Source: Haplosporangium gracile (Eukaryota > Mortierellomycota > Mortierellomycetes > Mortierellales > Mortierellaceae). From it: a stretch of DNA of 26,293 bases. Below are positions 10,501 to 21,229 of this stretch, piece by piece. The notes below the pieces were generated by a model, which searched no databases, had not been told where the DNA came from, and worked only from the letters and a program-made list of their open reading frames with translations. Position 1 is the stretch's first letter, and each line of letters begins with the position of its first letter. The stretch is taken from NCBI GenBank assembly GCA_015499985.1, contig JAAAUF010000053.1, forward strand, positions 50,163 to 76,455. The letters are read 5' to 3'. Position numbers and translations under genes: made by a program.

Positions 10501-13500
10501 TTGGTGAGTCCACCCAACATGGCATGGGTCAAGACGACGGTCATGGTGGGACGTCCAGGGTAGTGCCAGTATTGACGAACAAAGGCCAACTCTTGCTCGA
10601 AGATCGAGATCAAATAGTCGTTATCGCTGGTCAGGTAGAATTCCTCGTTGTCCATGAAGTGAGGGGTGAAGGCGTAAAGGTGGCCCTGGACGCGGTAGAG
10701 ACGAGAAGTTCCGAGGGAACCAACAGGACGCTTGGGACGACCCGAGAATCCGAGCTTGGCGTTCATACCGAGGGCAGCATAGACCTCCTTGAGTCCCTGG
10801 GGCTGACTGACGGTAATGGGGTGGACCTGATCCATTGTCTGGGTCTCCAGTCCGTACATGCTCAACATGCTCTGCAAGTGGGCATCCTCGGCCAAGAGAA
10901 CAACTTGGACGACAGTGTCGTTGGGCTGAGTCTTGCGGGCGTTGAAACGTCTGCCGAGGGGATCGATCTCAGCGACACTGAGCAAGTTCTCGTAGATCAA
11001 ACTGCCGAGGGTATGGAGAGAGTTGGCCCAGACCAAGGGGAGGTTGTCGTTGGCGACGCGAGCCTGGGTGTGGTTGTCCTTCTTCTCAGCCTCGACCAAG
11101 TGCTCAGGAACATAGTACAGCTCGGGAATTAAGGGGATGTGCTCGGGGAGCTTGCCATCGCCGCTGCCAGGGGTAGTGAATCCCGGGGAAGTGGGGGTCT
11201 TCAGTCCACGACCATCCAATTCACTGTCCGACATCGAGTCCGAAAGATACTGTCCAAAATCCACCAGAGTGGCCGAGTCGATGATCAAGGGTTCCAGCTT
11301 GGCGCGGTATTCCTCGACTTGCTCCTCGTTTTCACTGAAAAGTCCGTCCAGAATAAAGTAGGTGAAGAAGAGGGGCCACTCACACTCGATGTTCTCAAAG
11401 ATCTTGAGTTCGTGGGCGTCATAGTGGAGACGGCTGTTGTTCTCGAGCACAGTCTGGTGTCCATCGCGCAAAAAGCGTTTGCATCCATACTTTCCTCCCA
11501 ACTTTTCGATAATTTCGTTCCTGGTCCGTTCGACAAGCTTGGCATCTCCGACAGCAAATGCGGGGAATCCAATAACCGAGAGTAACGCGGCGTCGATTTC
11601 CTTCGAGTTGGACTCTCTTGGGAGTGCAGAGTGAAGGGTAGTGTAGTTGCGAGTAATCTCATCCGGCAACACATGGATCACCTATTGACGAAGAGAAAGT
11701 CGTTAATATGGTTGTTGTTTCAAAGGAAGAAGACAAAGTCTGTCAACCTGTAAGGAAGAGCGCGAGAAAAAAAAAGGAAAAGGAATAGATAAGATTTTAT
11801 ACCGAGCTAGGTCCGCCGCGGGAGCCAAAAAGGTTGATGCCGTTGATGGCTTGAAGGGCGGCGACAGCCATACCAATGGAGGACGAGTTCAGTTCGGGCT
11901 CTCCGTGGTTGATCTTGTTTCCTCTCTCCCAAATACCATAGTCAGGCGTGCGGTAGGCGCGCTCGATGTAAAAGACCAGGTTCTGGATAAAGTCGACCTC
12001 GTCAGTGGTGTAGACAATCAAGATGCCTGAGGCGGTCATCTGGGCAAGGGCCAAGAGAAAGATGGAGGTGGCATCGATCTGCAAGTGTCCCCACTCTGAA
12101 TCGCCAACAACTGTGTCTCCAGTAGCAGTGTTGTATTTGGCATGCAGACAGTCGTTCAAACCCTGTGTCTTTTTAAACTGTTCAATCTTGGGGGCTTGTC
12201 TCATCATACAAAACATCAAACCACGCATCAACTTGACCACCGCATGCTCCAACTCGTCTATTCAAAAGGCAAAGTGCATCGTTAGAAAATTGAAATTGAC
12301 GGAATAGGCTGAGGGAACGATGTGATCACCAAGGGGGCTGCTGCAATGAGATCGTAGGGAAGAGGGAAGAGGAGTAAGAAAGGTAAGGGAGGGAAGGGAT
12401 TTCTTTATTACGACACCAATCCCTTTTCGATATGGTATGTCCGTGTGTTTGTTGTCAGTTTGTTTTTTTGTCGCATGTCAGAGAGTCCAATACAGTCGCG
12501 TGAGGGACACAACTCTCTTTTTTACTTTTTTCAGCCGATGCAGTCTGTGCATCCACAAAGAGAGGGAGGGAGATAGGGTACCAAAGGGCAGTTGGACTGA
12601 TTCGGGGATGTGATTGGAACCCTCTTTCCTTCCTTCCTTTCCCTCTCCTAGGAAATTGACTATCACTCAGTCCCTCTCTAATCTTTTGACCAGCATCATT
12701 TCAAGATGGTCAGTCATACGCCCCACTCAGAATGTGAAAGTGAATGAAGAAAAAGGTTGTCGGTGATGCAATGATGATAGTCGCTCGGATACCTCCTTCT
12801 TCACTGGAGATGAAGAAAAAAAGAACCAAAATGAGGTGAGAGCGATAACAGGAATAGAAGGTTGCTTCCTTATCAGCCAGCATTTTTTTTTTCTTTTTTC
12901 AAAGGTTTGACACCCAAGGTTGTAACTCCTCCTTGGGGTCAGGTCGAAGTTAAAATAGGTGGCCCAGGACACACAGGAAAAAGAAAAGTTGTCCGAGATA
13001 TGACATGACACGCAAGATATGAGATATGGATGAGGTAGGTAAAAAAAAAAGGGAAGAAGAAAAGAAAGATCTCCAATGTCTCTCTCCTCCTATCTGTCTG
13101 GAGAATGACAATTCGTGATGGTCTTCTTTGGGCAAAAGAAAGCAAAGGGGTAAAAGACACCTACAGGCACGACCCTGGTCATCGTCGACACGGCGGTAGG
13201 CAAGAGCAAGACCATAAACAGCCATAATCGAGTACACATTATCACTATGAACAATCATCATACAAACATAGGTCCAAGGTTAGCTCTTTTATTCTTGTTT
13301 AAACGAAAGCTCAAAACAACACCAAAAAGTTACACCGATTTGGCGGCAGCGGATAGGAGAGCTTACCGGACCCAGGCATCGCGATAGTCTCCGTGAGTGG
13401 TGACGGCAACCGAGGCGGGAATCAGACCTGTGGTGGGATTCTGACGGTTAAGGATGACGGTGTTTACACAGTGATAGTAGTGGTCCAGCCTCTTCTGGAC

Positions 13501-13521
13501 ATGAGCCTGTGAGCGGTACAT
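7582..13521 (-). CDS. phosphorylase b kinase regulatory subunit (alpha/beta type) with an inserted ILEI/PANDER-like domain
   Basis: Model on the minus strand: exons 13521..13367, 13244..13165, 12257..11803, 11681..9641, 9555..8461 and 8315..7582; 1519 aa, all phases consistent. The family scaffolds the phosphorylase kinase complex, binds calmodulin and controls the catalytic gamma subunit that activates glycogen phosphorylase. Residues 1-~480 are the GH15 glucoamylase-like domain ([45 protein letters not shown]). Residues ~480-700 continue the PHK core ([19 protein letters not shown]). Residues ~710-880 are Ser/Pro-rich and disordered. Residues ~905-1090 match the PHK helical region ([20 protein letters not shown]). 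Residues ~1158-1290 resemble ILEI. Residues ~1335-1519 are the PHK C-terminal module ([17 protein letters not shown]). No CaaX end is present. The start may lie in an extra exon ending at 13916. No catalytic gamma gene is in the window. Confidence 0.92.
8277..8815 (-). other. ILEI/PANDER (FAM3-like) domain inside the phosphorylase-kinase subunit
   Basis: This encodes residues ~1158-1290 and is interrupted by the intron 8316-8460. In order it shows [31 protein letters not shown], a SFDTH turn, an Asp/Glu-rich helix ending [36 protein letters not shown] and MIGEKGG followed by GKAVE. The order of the VxDPxTG-, SFDT-, xIVxxAxKDE-, LGS-, RDSW- and GxKG-like motifs is that of the ILEI domain in FAM3 cytokines and POMGnT1. 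Continuity across the intron (EKG-GIEAGK) supports one protein. The assignment is from recalled family motifs, not a profile search. Confidence 0.75.
12258..13164 (-). other. 907-nt intron 2 of the phosphorylase-kinase gene
   Basis: This is the longest intron of the gene; the others are 85-145 nt. The protein reads through without a gap across the junction ([17 protein letters not shown]), so no coding exon is missing. The interior is simple, A/T- and GA-rich sequence. I see no nested gene. Confidence 0.7.
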
Positions 13522-13567
13522 GACTGATCAACTTTTTGAATGAAAGGAAGAGAGGTAAAAATAAAAA

Positions 13568-13576
<9 letters not shown>

Positions 13577-13623
<47 letters not shown>
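13577..13623 (+). repeat. (AG)n microsatellite
   Basis: About 23 uninterrupted AG units. On the minus strand this is a CT repeat followed by T-rich sequence and a possible acceptor AG at 13525-13524, just before the phosphorylase-kinase ATG at 13521. It would form the polypyrimidine tract of a start-proximal intron. Confidence 0.95.
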
Positions 13624-13625
<2 letters not shown>

Positions 13626-15562
13626 ACCAATGAGAACAGAAGGCGAGAAGGAGAAGGAGAGAAGGAAGCGAAAGAGAAAAAGAAGAGGGTGAGGAAAATG
13701 AATGAGGGGGAGGGAGATGGATGGAGAGGAAAGAATGAGAGATGACAGAAAGAGAAAAGGAAACAAAGAAGCGTGAGCTAGTTGGGGTGGGTGGGAGTGA
13801 TGTGGTGTCAATGAAAGGAAAAAGTAACCAGCTGTCACTGCAAGGACAGGGAATAAGAGGGTGGCTTCGACTGAATTTTGGTCCCAGGAGGGCCGATCGG
13901 AGTGGTGATTCTCACCCATCTGTGCTGCAAGGCCTACAGATACGCGGTACAACTCGATTGACTGTAAGTCGCGTTTGACTTGTACCTGTGCCGATGGTGG
14001 TTGCTTGCTGGTTATGGTGGAATACACATCGTGTTCAGTGCTAATACTCTACATCGAGAGCAACGGAACATTGACACACGACAGACAACAAAGGGATCAG
14101 ACTGATTACTGTACTCGAACTGACAACAGACGCAGGCGCCCAAAAGATACAGGTACCCATGAACACATGAGGCCATAGTCCTATGTAGTCCGGGATCCTT
14201 GCTCTGGTTCCCCCTTCTCTCTCTCAATTCAGGAACACGGAACACTGAATGACGCTTACTCGCTTACTCTCTTCTTTTTTATCCTATCTTCTTGAATTCT
14301 CAAGTGATCATCCACGGCAAGTCTAGTTTCCAGGACGATCCAAGAAAACAGTAAACACGGAGAGACAAAGGGGCACGTGTGTACTCACAAGGAGAATTGA
14401 ACGGGTGCTCTCCCTCTATTCGTGGCGGTTGGCTCCACACGGCATCATCCCTCTCTCCTTTTCTCACCTGTGTTTTCTTTTAGCTGTGTCCATTATAGAA
14501 CATAAACACACAGGCGACGGACTGATGGCTGTTACAAATTGAAAAAAGGAGAGTAACCGACAACGAAAAAAAGCATCGCACGGTGGTTCCGTTCCCATAA
14601 TTTCTGTGCATGTCCAGACACGGAGAGGGAACTGGATGGAGAGGGAGATAGATAGTTGTCACTCTGCGTAGGTTGAGCTTCTCAGATATCATTTTAGTCG
14701 ATCCTTTGACTGGAGCCACTTAAGTTCAATCCTCCCCCTCCACAGCAATAGAACAACAACAACAACAAAGAGCCTTATCAACATATATCAAGCATCGCTC
14801 TATTCCCCTTACTCTCACTCTCTCTTTCGCCTTACGCCCCTACCTCACTCCTTTCTTGTGGACCTTCTCGACTTGCTTGCTTGGCCCATGCTTCTTCCTC
14901 CCCCGGATTCGGTTAGAGTAAAGAAAACGCACTTTTTATGGTTTCATGTCAGTATTACATGTTGCTATTCCTTATTCATACGAATGCCATCTTTGAGTAG
15001 TGAGGAGACAAACGAAGAACGGTCAAGATGGAATGCTATCTACCTACACCCTTACTTTACATTCACACACATAGCTGTAAATCACCCTTTGTGCTTGCAC
15101 ATATCCGTTCAGCATGAATGATGATCCATTCTTCAGCCAAAATGGTAATGGATACCGCGAGACAAGAATGTTATTACTGTTCGAGTACAGGCGAGAGAGA
15201 GAGAGTTATCTCTTCCTGTAAAGAACCTTGGGAAGAAAAAACGAGACCAAACAAACAAACAAGTATATCCTCCCACTAGAACTAGATTCATGTCCTGTTC
15301 TTTCCGAAATGGTATGGCCTTTTGGAGATCGCACACATAAAAGAGACGCACTCTTCCCTTCTTCTTTCCCTTCTCTTTTTTATAATTCTTCCCTTTCTAT
15401 CCTTTCCTCAGACCCTTCGATTGTTTACCCATTGACACAAGTCGGATTCTCTTTAAATATCCAACACTCTCCCTTTCCCCCCTCTGACTTTGTCAGTATA
15501 CCCCCCATATATCCAGACACAAAAAACGACATTGTCACGTCTCACTGTACATACAACTCATC
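13624..15562. other. divergent upstream region of the phosphorylase-kinase and chitinase genes
   Basis: About 2 kb separates the divergent coding starts. The left part (13624-13760) is purine-rich on the plus strand. A possible untranslated or two-codon first exon of the phosphorylase-kinase gene ends at 13916 with donor GTGAGA on the minus strand; its ATGG joins in phase to TCATGTAC at 13523. From about 14700 to 15560 the sequence is CT-rich on plus, as expected for a promoter and leader of the chitinase gene. I recognise no other gene. Confidence 0.45.
15452..15460 (+). promoter_or_regulatory. candidate TATA element of the chitinase gene
   Basis: TTTAAATAT lies about 105 bp upstream of the ATG at 15563, within a CT-rich leader region. 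It is a weak match and the assignment rests on position only. Confidence 0.3.
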
Positions 15563-18008
15563 ATGAGGTTACCAGCCTTACTTGCGGGTCTAGCACTCGT
15601 ACTCTCTACTGTCACTGTAGAGGCCCAGCGAGTTGTCGGATATTACGGCAAGGTAACCATCATCTTTTTAAGAGTCCAATTCTCGTCTTCCCTTCTGCCA
15701 ATGCTCCTTTTTCCTGTTAATCTTCAGTCAATTTTATGGTCCACAAATAAAGCAAAGACAGTGGCGCGGAGTGTTCGAAGAGGGAGAGCAATTGAGAAAA
15801 ATAACACTAGTGCACAGCTCGCTGCTTTCCCTCAACTATCTTCCCTCATGCCCTACCACGACGCGCTCGCGGACATAGCAGGGGATTCCCTTCGAGCCGG
15901 AATGCGGAATCGAGCATCGCTCCTAAAGAATCACACCAAATAGAAATCAACCGACACCACATTCACACCCAGACTGATATCCACTTTTTTTGCTTCCTTT
16001 TCATCTTTTTTTTCCCTTTTACACCTCTCCATCCCTTTAATGCATGCGATGCGATTATTCTCAACCAGACTGCCGGAAAGTGTCCAGACTACCCATCGTT
16101 CGCGCCCGCAGACCTGCCTTATGAGCTGTACACACATCTCAATTTCGCGTTTGTCATGATCAATGACGACGGTGTGATCGAGATGCAGCACCCTGAGGAC
16201 GAGGACCTCTACAAGGAGCTCAATGCCCTCAAGCTCAAGAACCCCAGTCTCAAGACTGCACTCACTGTTGGTATGCTCACTTATTATTTTTTAGCCGAGA
16301 AAGGAAAGATATGCAATAGAGGAAAGAAGAAAAGATGCAGATGGGGTGTTTATCAAGATGTAATCCTAGAATCCGTGTGTTCGATCTCACACTAGGTCGA
16401 CCTTGACCTCAAGAAATCTAAATCACTAATATGCGATGTTCTTGTTCTTTTCGGATTGATAACTGGAATCTACTAGGTGGATGGGATATGGATATGGCAC
16501 ACTACTCGACAATGGTCTCCACACCCGCCAACCGCCAAAAGTTCATTCAATCCGCCATGACCTACGTCCGCAAATACGGCTTCGACGGCATAGATTTCGA
16601 CTGGGAGTAGTAAGTTCTTTTTTTTTTTTTTTTTTCTATCCTTACACCAGGTGATCAAACAAGAATGAGCGTGCTATCAGCGGTGCTTATGCTGACAATA
16701 TGTGCCCACTTGCATTACTACAAAACCTACTAGCCCGTCGGATAGCTTGCGTGGAGGTCACAGCAACGACCCCGAGAACTTTGTTGCGTTCTTGAAGGAG
16801 ATGCGCGAGGCAGCTAACAAGGAGACGCTTAAGGAGGGTCAGGAACGCATGCTCTTGAGTATCGCCCTTCCTGGTGGACCCTTCCACGGCCAGTACTTTA
16901 ACATCCCTAAGCTTGCCCAGCATGGTAATCTATCGATTTGAAAAAGAGACAAACATGGTATAAGCATGAGTTATGGTTCTTGGTATTTACTAACACATTT
17001 TCCCTTCTTTCTTCTACTTGTTGTATTGCGTGATGCTAGTCAACTGGTTCAACATCATGGCCTACAACCTCCACGGGTGAGTTCTCTTCCTACTTCCTAT
17101 ATTCGTCTTGTGTTTCTCTTTTTCCGCTCTCAAGCCAAAGACCCTTTTACCCATACCTGCAAAAAAGTCCAAGTGACCCCTCTTCCATCAAAATATCCGG
17201 CGCTAGCATAGTAAGATGAGACTAATCTCTTTATTACTCTGCAACAAAAAAACCAAATAGCCAATGGGAGGACATGGCGTTCTGTGCAGCACCCTTGTAC
17301 GACACAGCAGCACACACAAAGTACAATGGCTACTCCGTCGACAACGCTACAAAATCCATGGTCCCCAAGTCCGTCTCCCCCAAGAAGTTCAACCTTGGCC
17401 TCTCTCTTTCGGGTGCCACTTTCACCCTTACGAACAAGAAGATGACTTCCCCTGGGTCCCCCGCTCAGGGTCCCGGTAAGGAAGGCTGTCAAGAAAAGGG
17501 CGCCATGGCTTATTTCGAGACCCGTAAATTGGCCAACAACATGCAGATTGCCAATGCCGAATCCCGTGCACCGGACCAGTTTAATCGAGTGGTGACTCAG
17601 GAGCCTAAAATGGATCCTGTCGGAAAGTGTATGTACATGGTTGTCGACGAGGACCAGTGGGTGGGCTATGATAGCCCCGAGACGTTTACGATGAAGATGG
17701 AGTACCTCCGCAAGGCGGGCTTTGGAGGTGTCAGTATCTGGTCAATGGATTCGGATTCTGCTGACCATGAATTGACCAAGTCGATTCATTCGTCCTTGGC
17801 CGCCAACTATATTCAGGATGCTGGGCTCTCTAAGGGCGGAAATGGGTTGACGACGGTGGATGATGGGTTTAACGAGGGCGGCAGTGAGGAGGATATTTCG
17901 AGTCAGGAGACAAATAGGGCCAATGGTGCAGCTAGTGTAAAGGCTGTTGCTGGCTGTGCTATCGAGGTTATGGTTGCCGTTGCCCTCAGCATCATGATCC
18001 TCGCATAG
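15563..18008 (+). CDS. GH18 chitinase, secreted and probably GPI-anchored
   Basis: Model: join(15563..15652, 16069..16270, 16477..16609, 16734..16924, 17040..17076, 17261..18008), 466 aa, all phases consistent. It hydrolyses beta-1,4-GlcNAc bonds of chitin, probably in cell-wall remodelling. A signal peptide covers residues 1-21 (cut after VEA). The barrel starts with VVGYYGK. The GH18 signature GFDGIDFDWEY has D134, D137, D139 and the acid catalyst E141; the MAY motif is at 212-214 and the late-strand Trp is W378 (GGVSIWSMDSD). Ser/Asn/Glu-rich residues ~400-440 lead to a hydrophobic tail (about 446-466) with small residues N439-S443 before it, as in a GPI-attachment signal. The tail points to membrane or wall attachment. 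It is divergent with the phosphorylase-kinase gene and convergent with the first EF-hand gene. Confidence 0.93.
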
Positions 18009-18633
18009 TTCTCTTTCCCCTTATTCGGATGTTAGAGACTGGGGTCGTTTTTTTTTTGTTTTTCTCCGACCCTTCTCTTCTTCTTCCTTCTCCACTCCTT
18101 AATCTTTTTTCGACAACAGCAAAACGACGAAAACGCCGAGGAATGGTTATTTGTATCTACTTTTGCTCTTTCGCATCGCCCTTTTGTGCTTTGCCACCTG
18201 TTACTCTCAACCCTTACTGCTTTCCACCGCCCCCCTCTTACTATTTTCTTTGAAACCCTCGGAGGATGACAAACTATTTTTTTTTTTTCGTTCAAATTGA
18301 GTAGCGCGCATTCTTCATGAAGATACAATTCGACTTTCTTTTTCCAAGAAATAGGTTGCGACTTGCTCCTCATTGCTCTTTCCCTGTCTCATCCTCCAAA
18401 TAGAACAGAAAGTAATAGCCTAGCCCTCATCTATCCCTTCCACCACCAATTTTTTTTTTATCAATGTTGATAACAAAGAAACTTGGTCTTTTAATAGGAT
18501 AAAATATATGTACAGATATTGTTGTTATTCATTGTTGTTGTGAGATGGTTGCTTGAGGGTTCATCGTCCTTCTTCATAATTGCTGGACCTCGTCTTCCCT
18601 GCTCGTTCATACTTCATTGGCCTCTGCTGCATT
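18009..18633. other. convergent 3' region between chitinase and EF-hand gene 1
   Basis: T-rich DNA with several T runs lies between two converging stop codons. A 7-bp inverted repeat with a 2-nt loop (TTATCAA..TTGATAA) lies at 18458-18473. No gene is seen. Confidence 0.5.
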
Positions 18634-19221
18634 TTAAGGAGTGATGGGAGCCCTGTTCTTGACGATCTTGTTAGCGAGGGCCAAGAACTCCTCGAAATCG
18701 ATATGATCATCCTTGTTGGTGTCGAACTCTTGCATGGTCTCGGAGATGTGTTTGGCATGGAACTTTTCGCCGACAATGCGGAGGAGGGACCTGAGCTCGG
18801 ACGCGTTAATGGCGCCGTCGCCGTTCCTGTCGAACGTGTCGAAGCTCTCTCTGAAGGAGGCTAATTCATCCTGGCTGAAATTGTTGTTGACAATGGCGGA
18901 CTATTCGAAAGGAGAAAGAGATGACGAGGATGATGGAAGAATGTGATGAGTTAGTATGGTGTGGAGAGAGGACCGTTATCAGTGACTGATTGGGAGAAGC
19001 AGGAAGTTGGTCTTCAGGGACATGGATGAAAGTATCCTTTGTCAATGGTGTTTGCTGTCCTCATTGTCTTTGTCCTTTGTGAGTGATGTCGCCGTCTGTC
19101 CTGAATACCCTTGCTTTGTCTGTTTCTTCGTCTGGCGGTTAGCAATTGCTAGCGCTAATAGTGTGCTCTATAGGGGAACGAAGCAAGTAGAACAAATGCA
19201 AACTATTACTATTCTTACCAT
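18634..19221 (-). CDS. two-EF-hand calmodulin-like protein 1 (half-calmodulin)
   Basis: Model: ATG at 19221..19219 as a coding exon of just the start codon, intron 19218..18901 (GTAAGA...ATAG), exon 2 18900..18634; 89 aa. It holds one EF-hand pair. Loop 1 (residues 25-36) is D-R-N-G-D-G-A-I-N-A-S-E and is canonical. Loop 2 (61-72) is D-T-N-K-D-D-H-I-D-F-E-E, with Asp in place of the usual Gly at position 6; the chelating positions 1, 3, 5, 9 and 12 are intact. The ESFDTFDRNGDG context resembles a calmodulin lobe, but the protein is half calmodulin's length. It is a close paralogue of the gene at 20763-21229, same strand. A likely role is calcium-dependent regulation of a partner protein; the partner is unknown. 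Confidence 0.85.
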
Positions 19222-20762
19222 ATTGCTTGAATGTGTTGTTGGTGTTGAAAAGGGAAGTGAGAGGTGTGGTTGAAAGTAAAGGAGAAGAAGAGAAGTAAAA
19301 GAAGAAGAGAGAAGTGGAGTCAAAGGAGCGTGCTTTTTAAAAAAGGGTCGGCGAAATGGAGGAGAAGGGTGGAAGGGGGATGAGTAAATGAATGGAAGCG
19401 ATGGAAGGGTCCTTTACTCAAAAGTGCTCACCCTTTCTAACATTGAGTTTTTCTTAGTTTATTAGTTTATCTTTGGTTGGTTGGACAATAGGGGAAAGAA
19501 AGGTACACAAATAACAATGCGCTTTGTGCACTCAGACCACTCAATGAACCTCGTTCTTGTTTATTTTCGTTGTATATGTTGGTTCTTCTTGCTTTGCCTG
19601 TTAGTTCGAACACTCTCGAAGTCGAAGAAACGGACAAGTCGCTTGTTTCGACTCACAAGGTGCTGGTTGGACCCATTCAATTGACCCTCGTGTATTACCC
19701 GCCCACCTTCACTCACACACAAAAATCGCACTTTTTTTCTTTCTTACAATGCGCACTGCCACGACCACCGCAAGGTATTTTGGATCGATTTCTGAGGGTG
19801 ACCTTTCCTTCCTCTTTTTTTTCTTTCTTGTCCGAAAAGTGAGACATCCATTTTATCCAAATGAAAAATAGAAAGTAAAGTGAAGATGGGGACTCAATCG
19901 CCGGTAGAAGGACTCCAAAAGTTTGACTGAAAGGCAATTAAAAAAAAACTCTTACGATGGAGGGACCACAGAGAGACAGGGAGATGAAATGAGGGGAGCC
20001 GGAGGAGACCCGGTGATTGATTATTGAACAAATCAGATCCCAGTTCGAAATAAGCCCAGGGGACCTACTTAGTGGATGAAAGCGATAGAAGAAAAAAAGA
20101 AATGGACTTGATACTAAGCTGTTGGGCTGGGTCTAGAGCCCTTCCGTCCTACCCCCTGCCTTTTTTTTCTCCCCTGCTTTTTGGCTAATCACTTTTTTCA
20201 ACTCATTCCAACTTTCAGAGGAAGGAGTAGTTGATGGCAAACACATTCATTTTCTTCGGACAAAGAGAGAGCAAGAGCAGGAGAAATAGAAAAACAGCCT
20301 GCCTGTCTGGGAATTGGTAAAGATCCAATTGCTTCTTCTTGGGCTTCTCTTTTGTTTTGTGTCAGCAGAGAGCAGTAAAAGTAACAGCAGGCTGCTGCAT
20401 AAAATATATAGGAAGCAATCCTCTATGCTCTTCTAAAAGTTTTTGTTTGCTACTGCTGTCAGTGCCAAACTTCTATCGGTAGAATGCCAGTTGCTTTGCT
20501 TCAGCCCACACTCGTAATTCGCTTCAGCCCACACCCGCAATTCGCTTCAACATACCGAGGAAGAGCGCTGTACAATCGTGTTTTTGTAGTATGTCTGTTT
20601 AATTAAATACGAAAGAAACTGTGAGAGTATGGTATGGCGGTAAATGGGTACTTTTGAAGGGGAGTTAATAAACAAAAAGAAAGATCAGTTGAAACAAGCA
20701 AGGGTTCCCCTTAGTACTGTTCATCGTATCCTTTTGTCCGTGTGTCCTTGCAAGGGCGACAT
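19222..20762. other. intergenic region between the two EF-hand genes
   Basis: About 1.5 kb without a recognisable gene. The part near 19222-19400 is the presumed promoter of EF-hand gene 1, with a TTTTTAAAAAA element near 19335. The middle carries T-rich tracts. Near 20400 there is a TATA-like AAAATATATA, and at 20498-20550 a 23-bp tandem repeat. Several open frames (for example 19570-19842 on plus) have no conserved features. Confidence 0.45.
20498..20550 (+). repeat. 23-bp tandem direct repeat, about 2.3 copies
   Basis: Two 23-bp units (20498-20520 and 20521-20543) beginning GCTTCAGCCCACAC and ending AATTC differ at two positions. A partial third copy (GCTTCAA) follows. Only two to three copies without spacers, so this is not a CRISPR array. 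Confidence 0.85.
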
Positions 20763-21229
20763 TTAGTTAGAAGCGATCTTGTTCTTGATAAGAGGGCCGG
20801 CGAGATTAAGGAACTCTTCAAAGTCAATGGTGCCATTCTTGTCAGCATCATATTCGGTGAGCATGTTCTCAAGTCCCTTGGCGTTGACCTTGTGGCCGAC
20901 GGTATGGAGGAGCGAGTGGAGCTCGCGGCGGGAGATAGTGCCGTCGTTGTTGCGGTCAAAGGTGTCGAAGCTCTCCTTGAGATCCGAGACTTGTGTGGGG
21001 GTGAGGTCGCTTGAAGCAGTCTGTTTGATATCGAGGAATGGTTGATTGTTTGATAGATGGAAGTGGAACAACGAACAATGGTTGGAAAGGGAGGAGTGTG
21101 AAAAGTGATGGAGGTAAGTTAGCACATAAGTACAAACAAAAGGACACCGACAAAGGCTGTCTTTCCTCTTCCTCCTTGCGTTTGTTCTTCTCGTTCTGAA
21201 TGAAGGCTGGGACGTTGTTTCGTTACCAT
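20763..21229 (-). CDS. two-EF-hand calmodulin-like protein 2 (half-calmodulin)
   Basis: Model: start-codon-only coding exon 21229..21227, intron 21226..21021 (GTAACG...ACAG), exon 2 21020..20763; 86 aa. Both loops are canonical: residues 23-34 D-R-N-N-D-G-T-I-S-R-R-E and 59-70 D-A-D-K-N-G-T-I-D-F-E-E. The linker VGHKVNAKGLENMLTEYD matches the spacing of a calmodulin lobe. The protein shares the ESFDTFDRN core, the length and the intron position with the gene at 18634-19221, so the pair probably arose by tandem duplication. A longer upstream reading of exon 2 without the intron lacks conserved residues, which favours the spliced model. It is presumably a calcium sensor; the target is unknown. 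Confidence 0.87.

Noticed and set aside
10524..11132. 202-codon plus-strand frame opposite the phosphorylase-kinase gene
   Set aside because: It is antisense to strongly conserved PHK exon 4, with no family features of its own.
13464..14027. 187-codon minus-strand frame through the CT repeat
   Set aside because: Most of it is translated microsatellite (Ser-Leu repeats); PHK coding sequence resumes in another frame at 13521.
18458..18473. Hairpin after a T run between converging genes, terminator-like
   Set aside because: Intrinsic hairpin terminators are bacterial; here a 7-bp AT-rich palindrome is likely chance.
20498..20550. CRISPR-like direct repeats
   Set aside because: Units are contiguous without spacers, only about 2.3 copies, in a eukaryotic genome.
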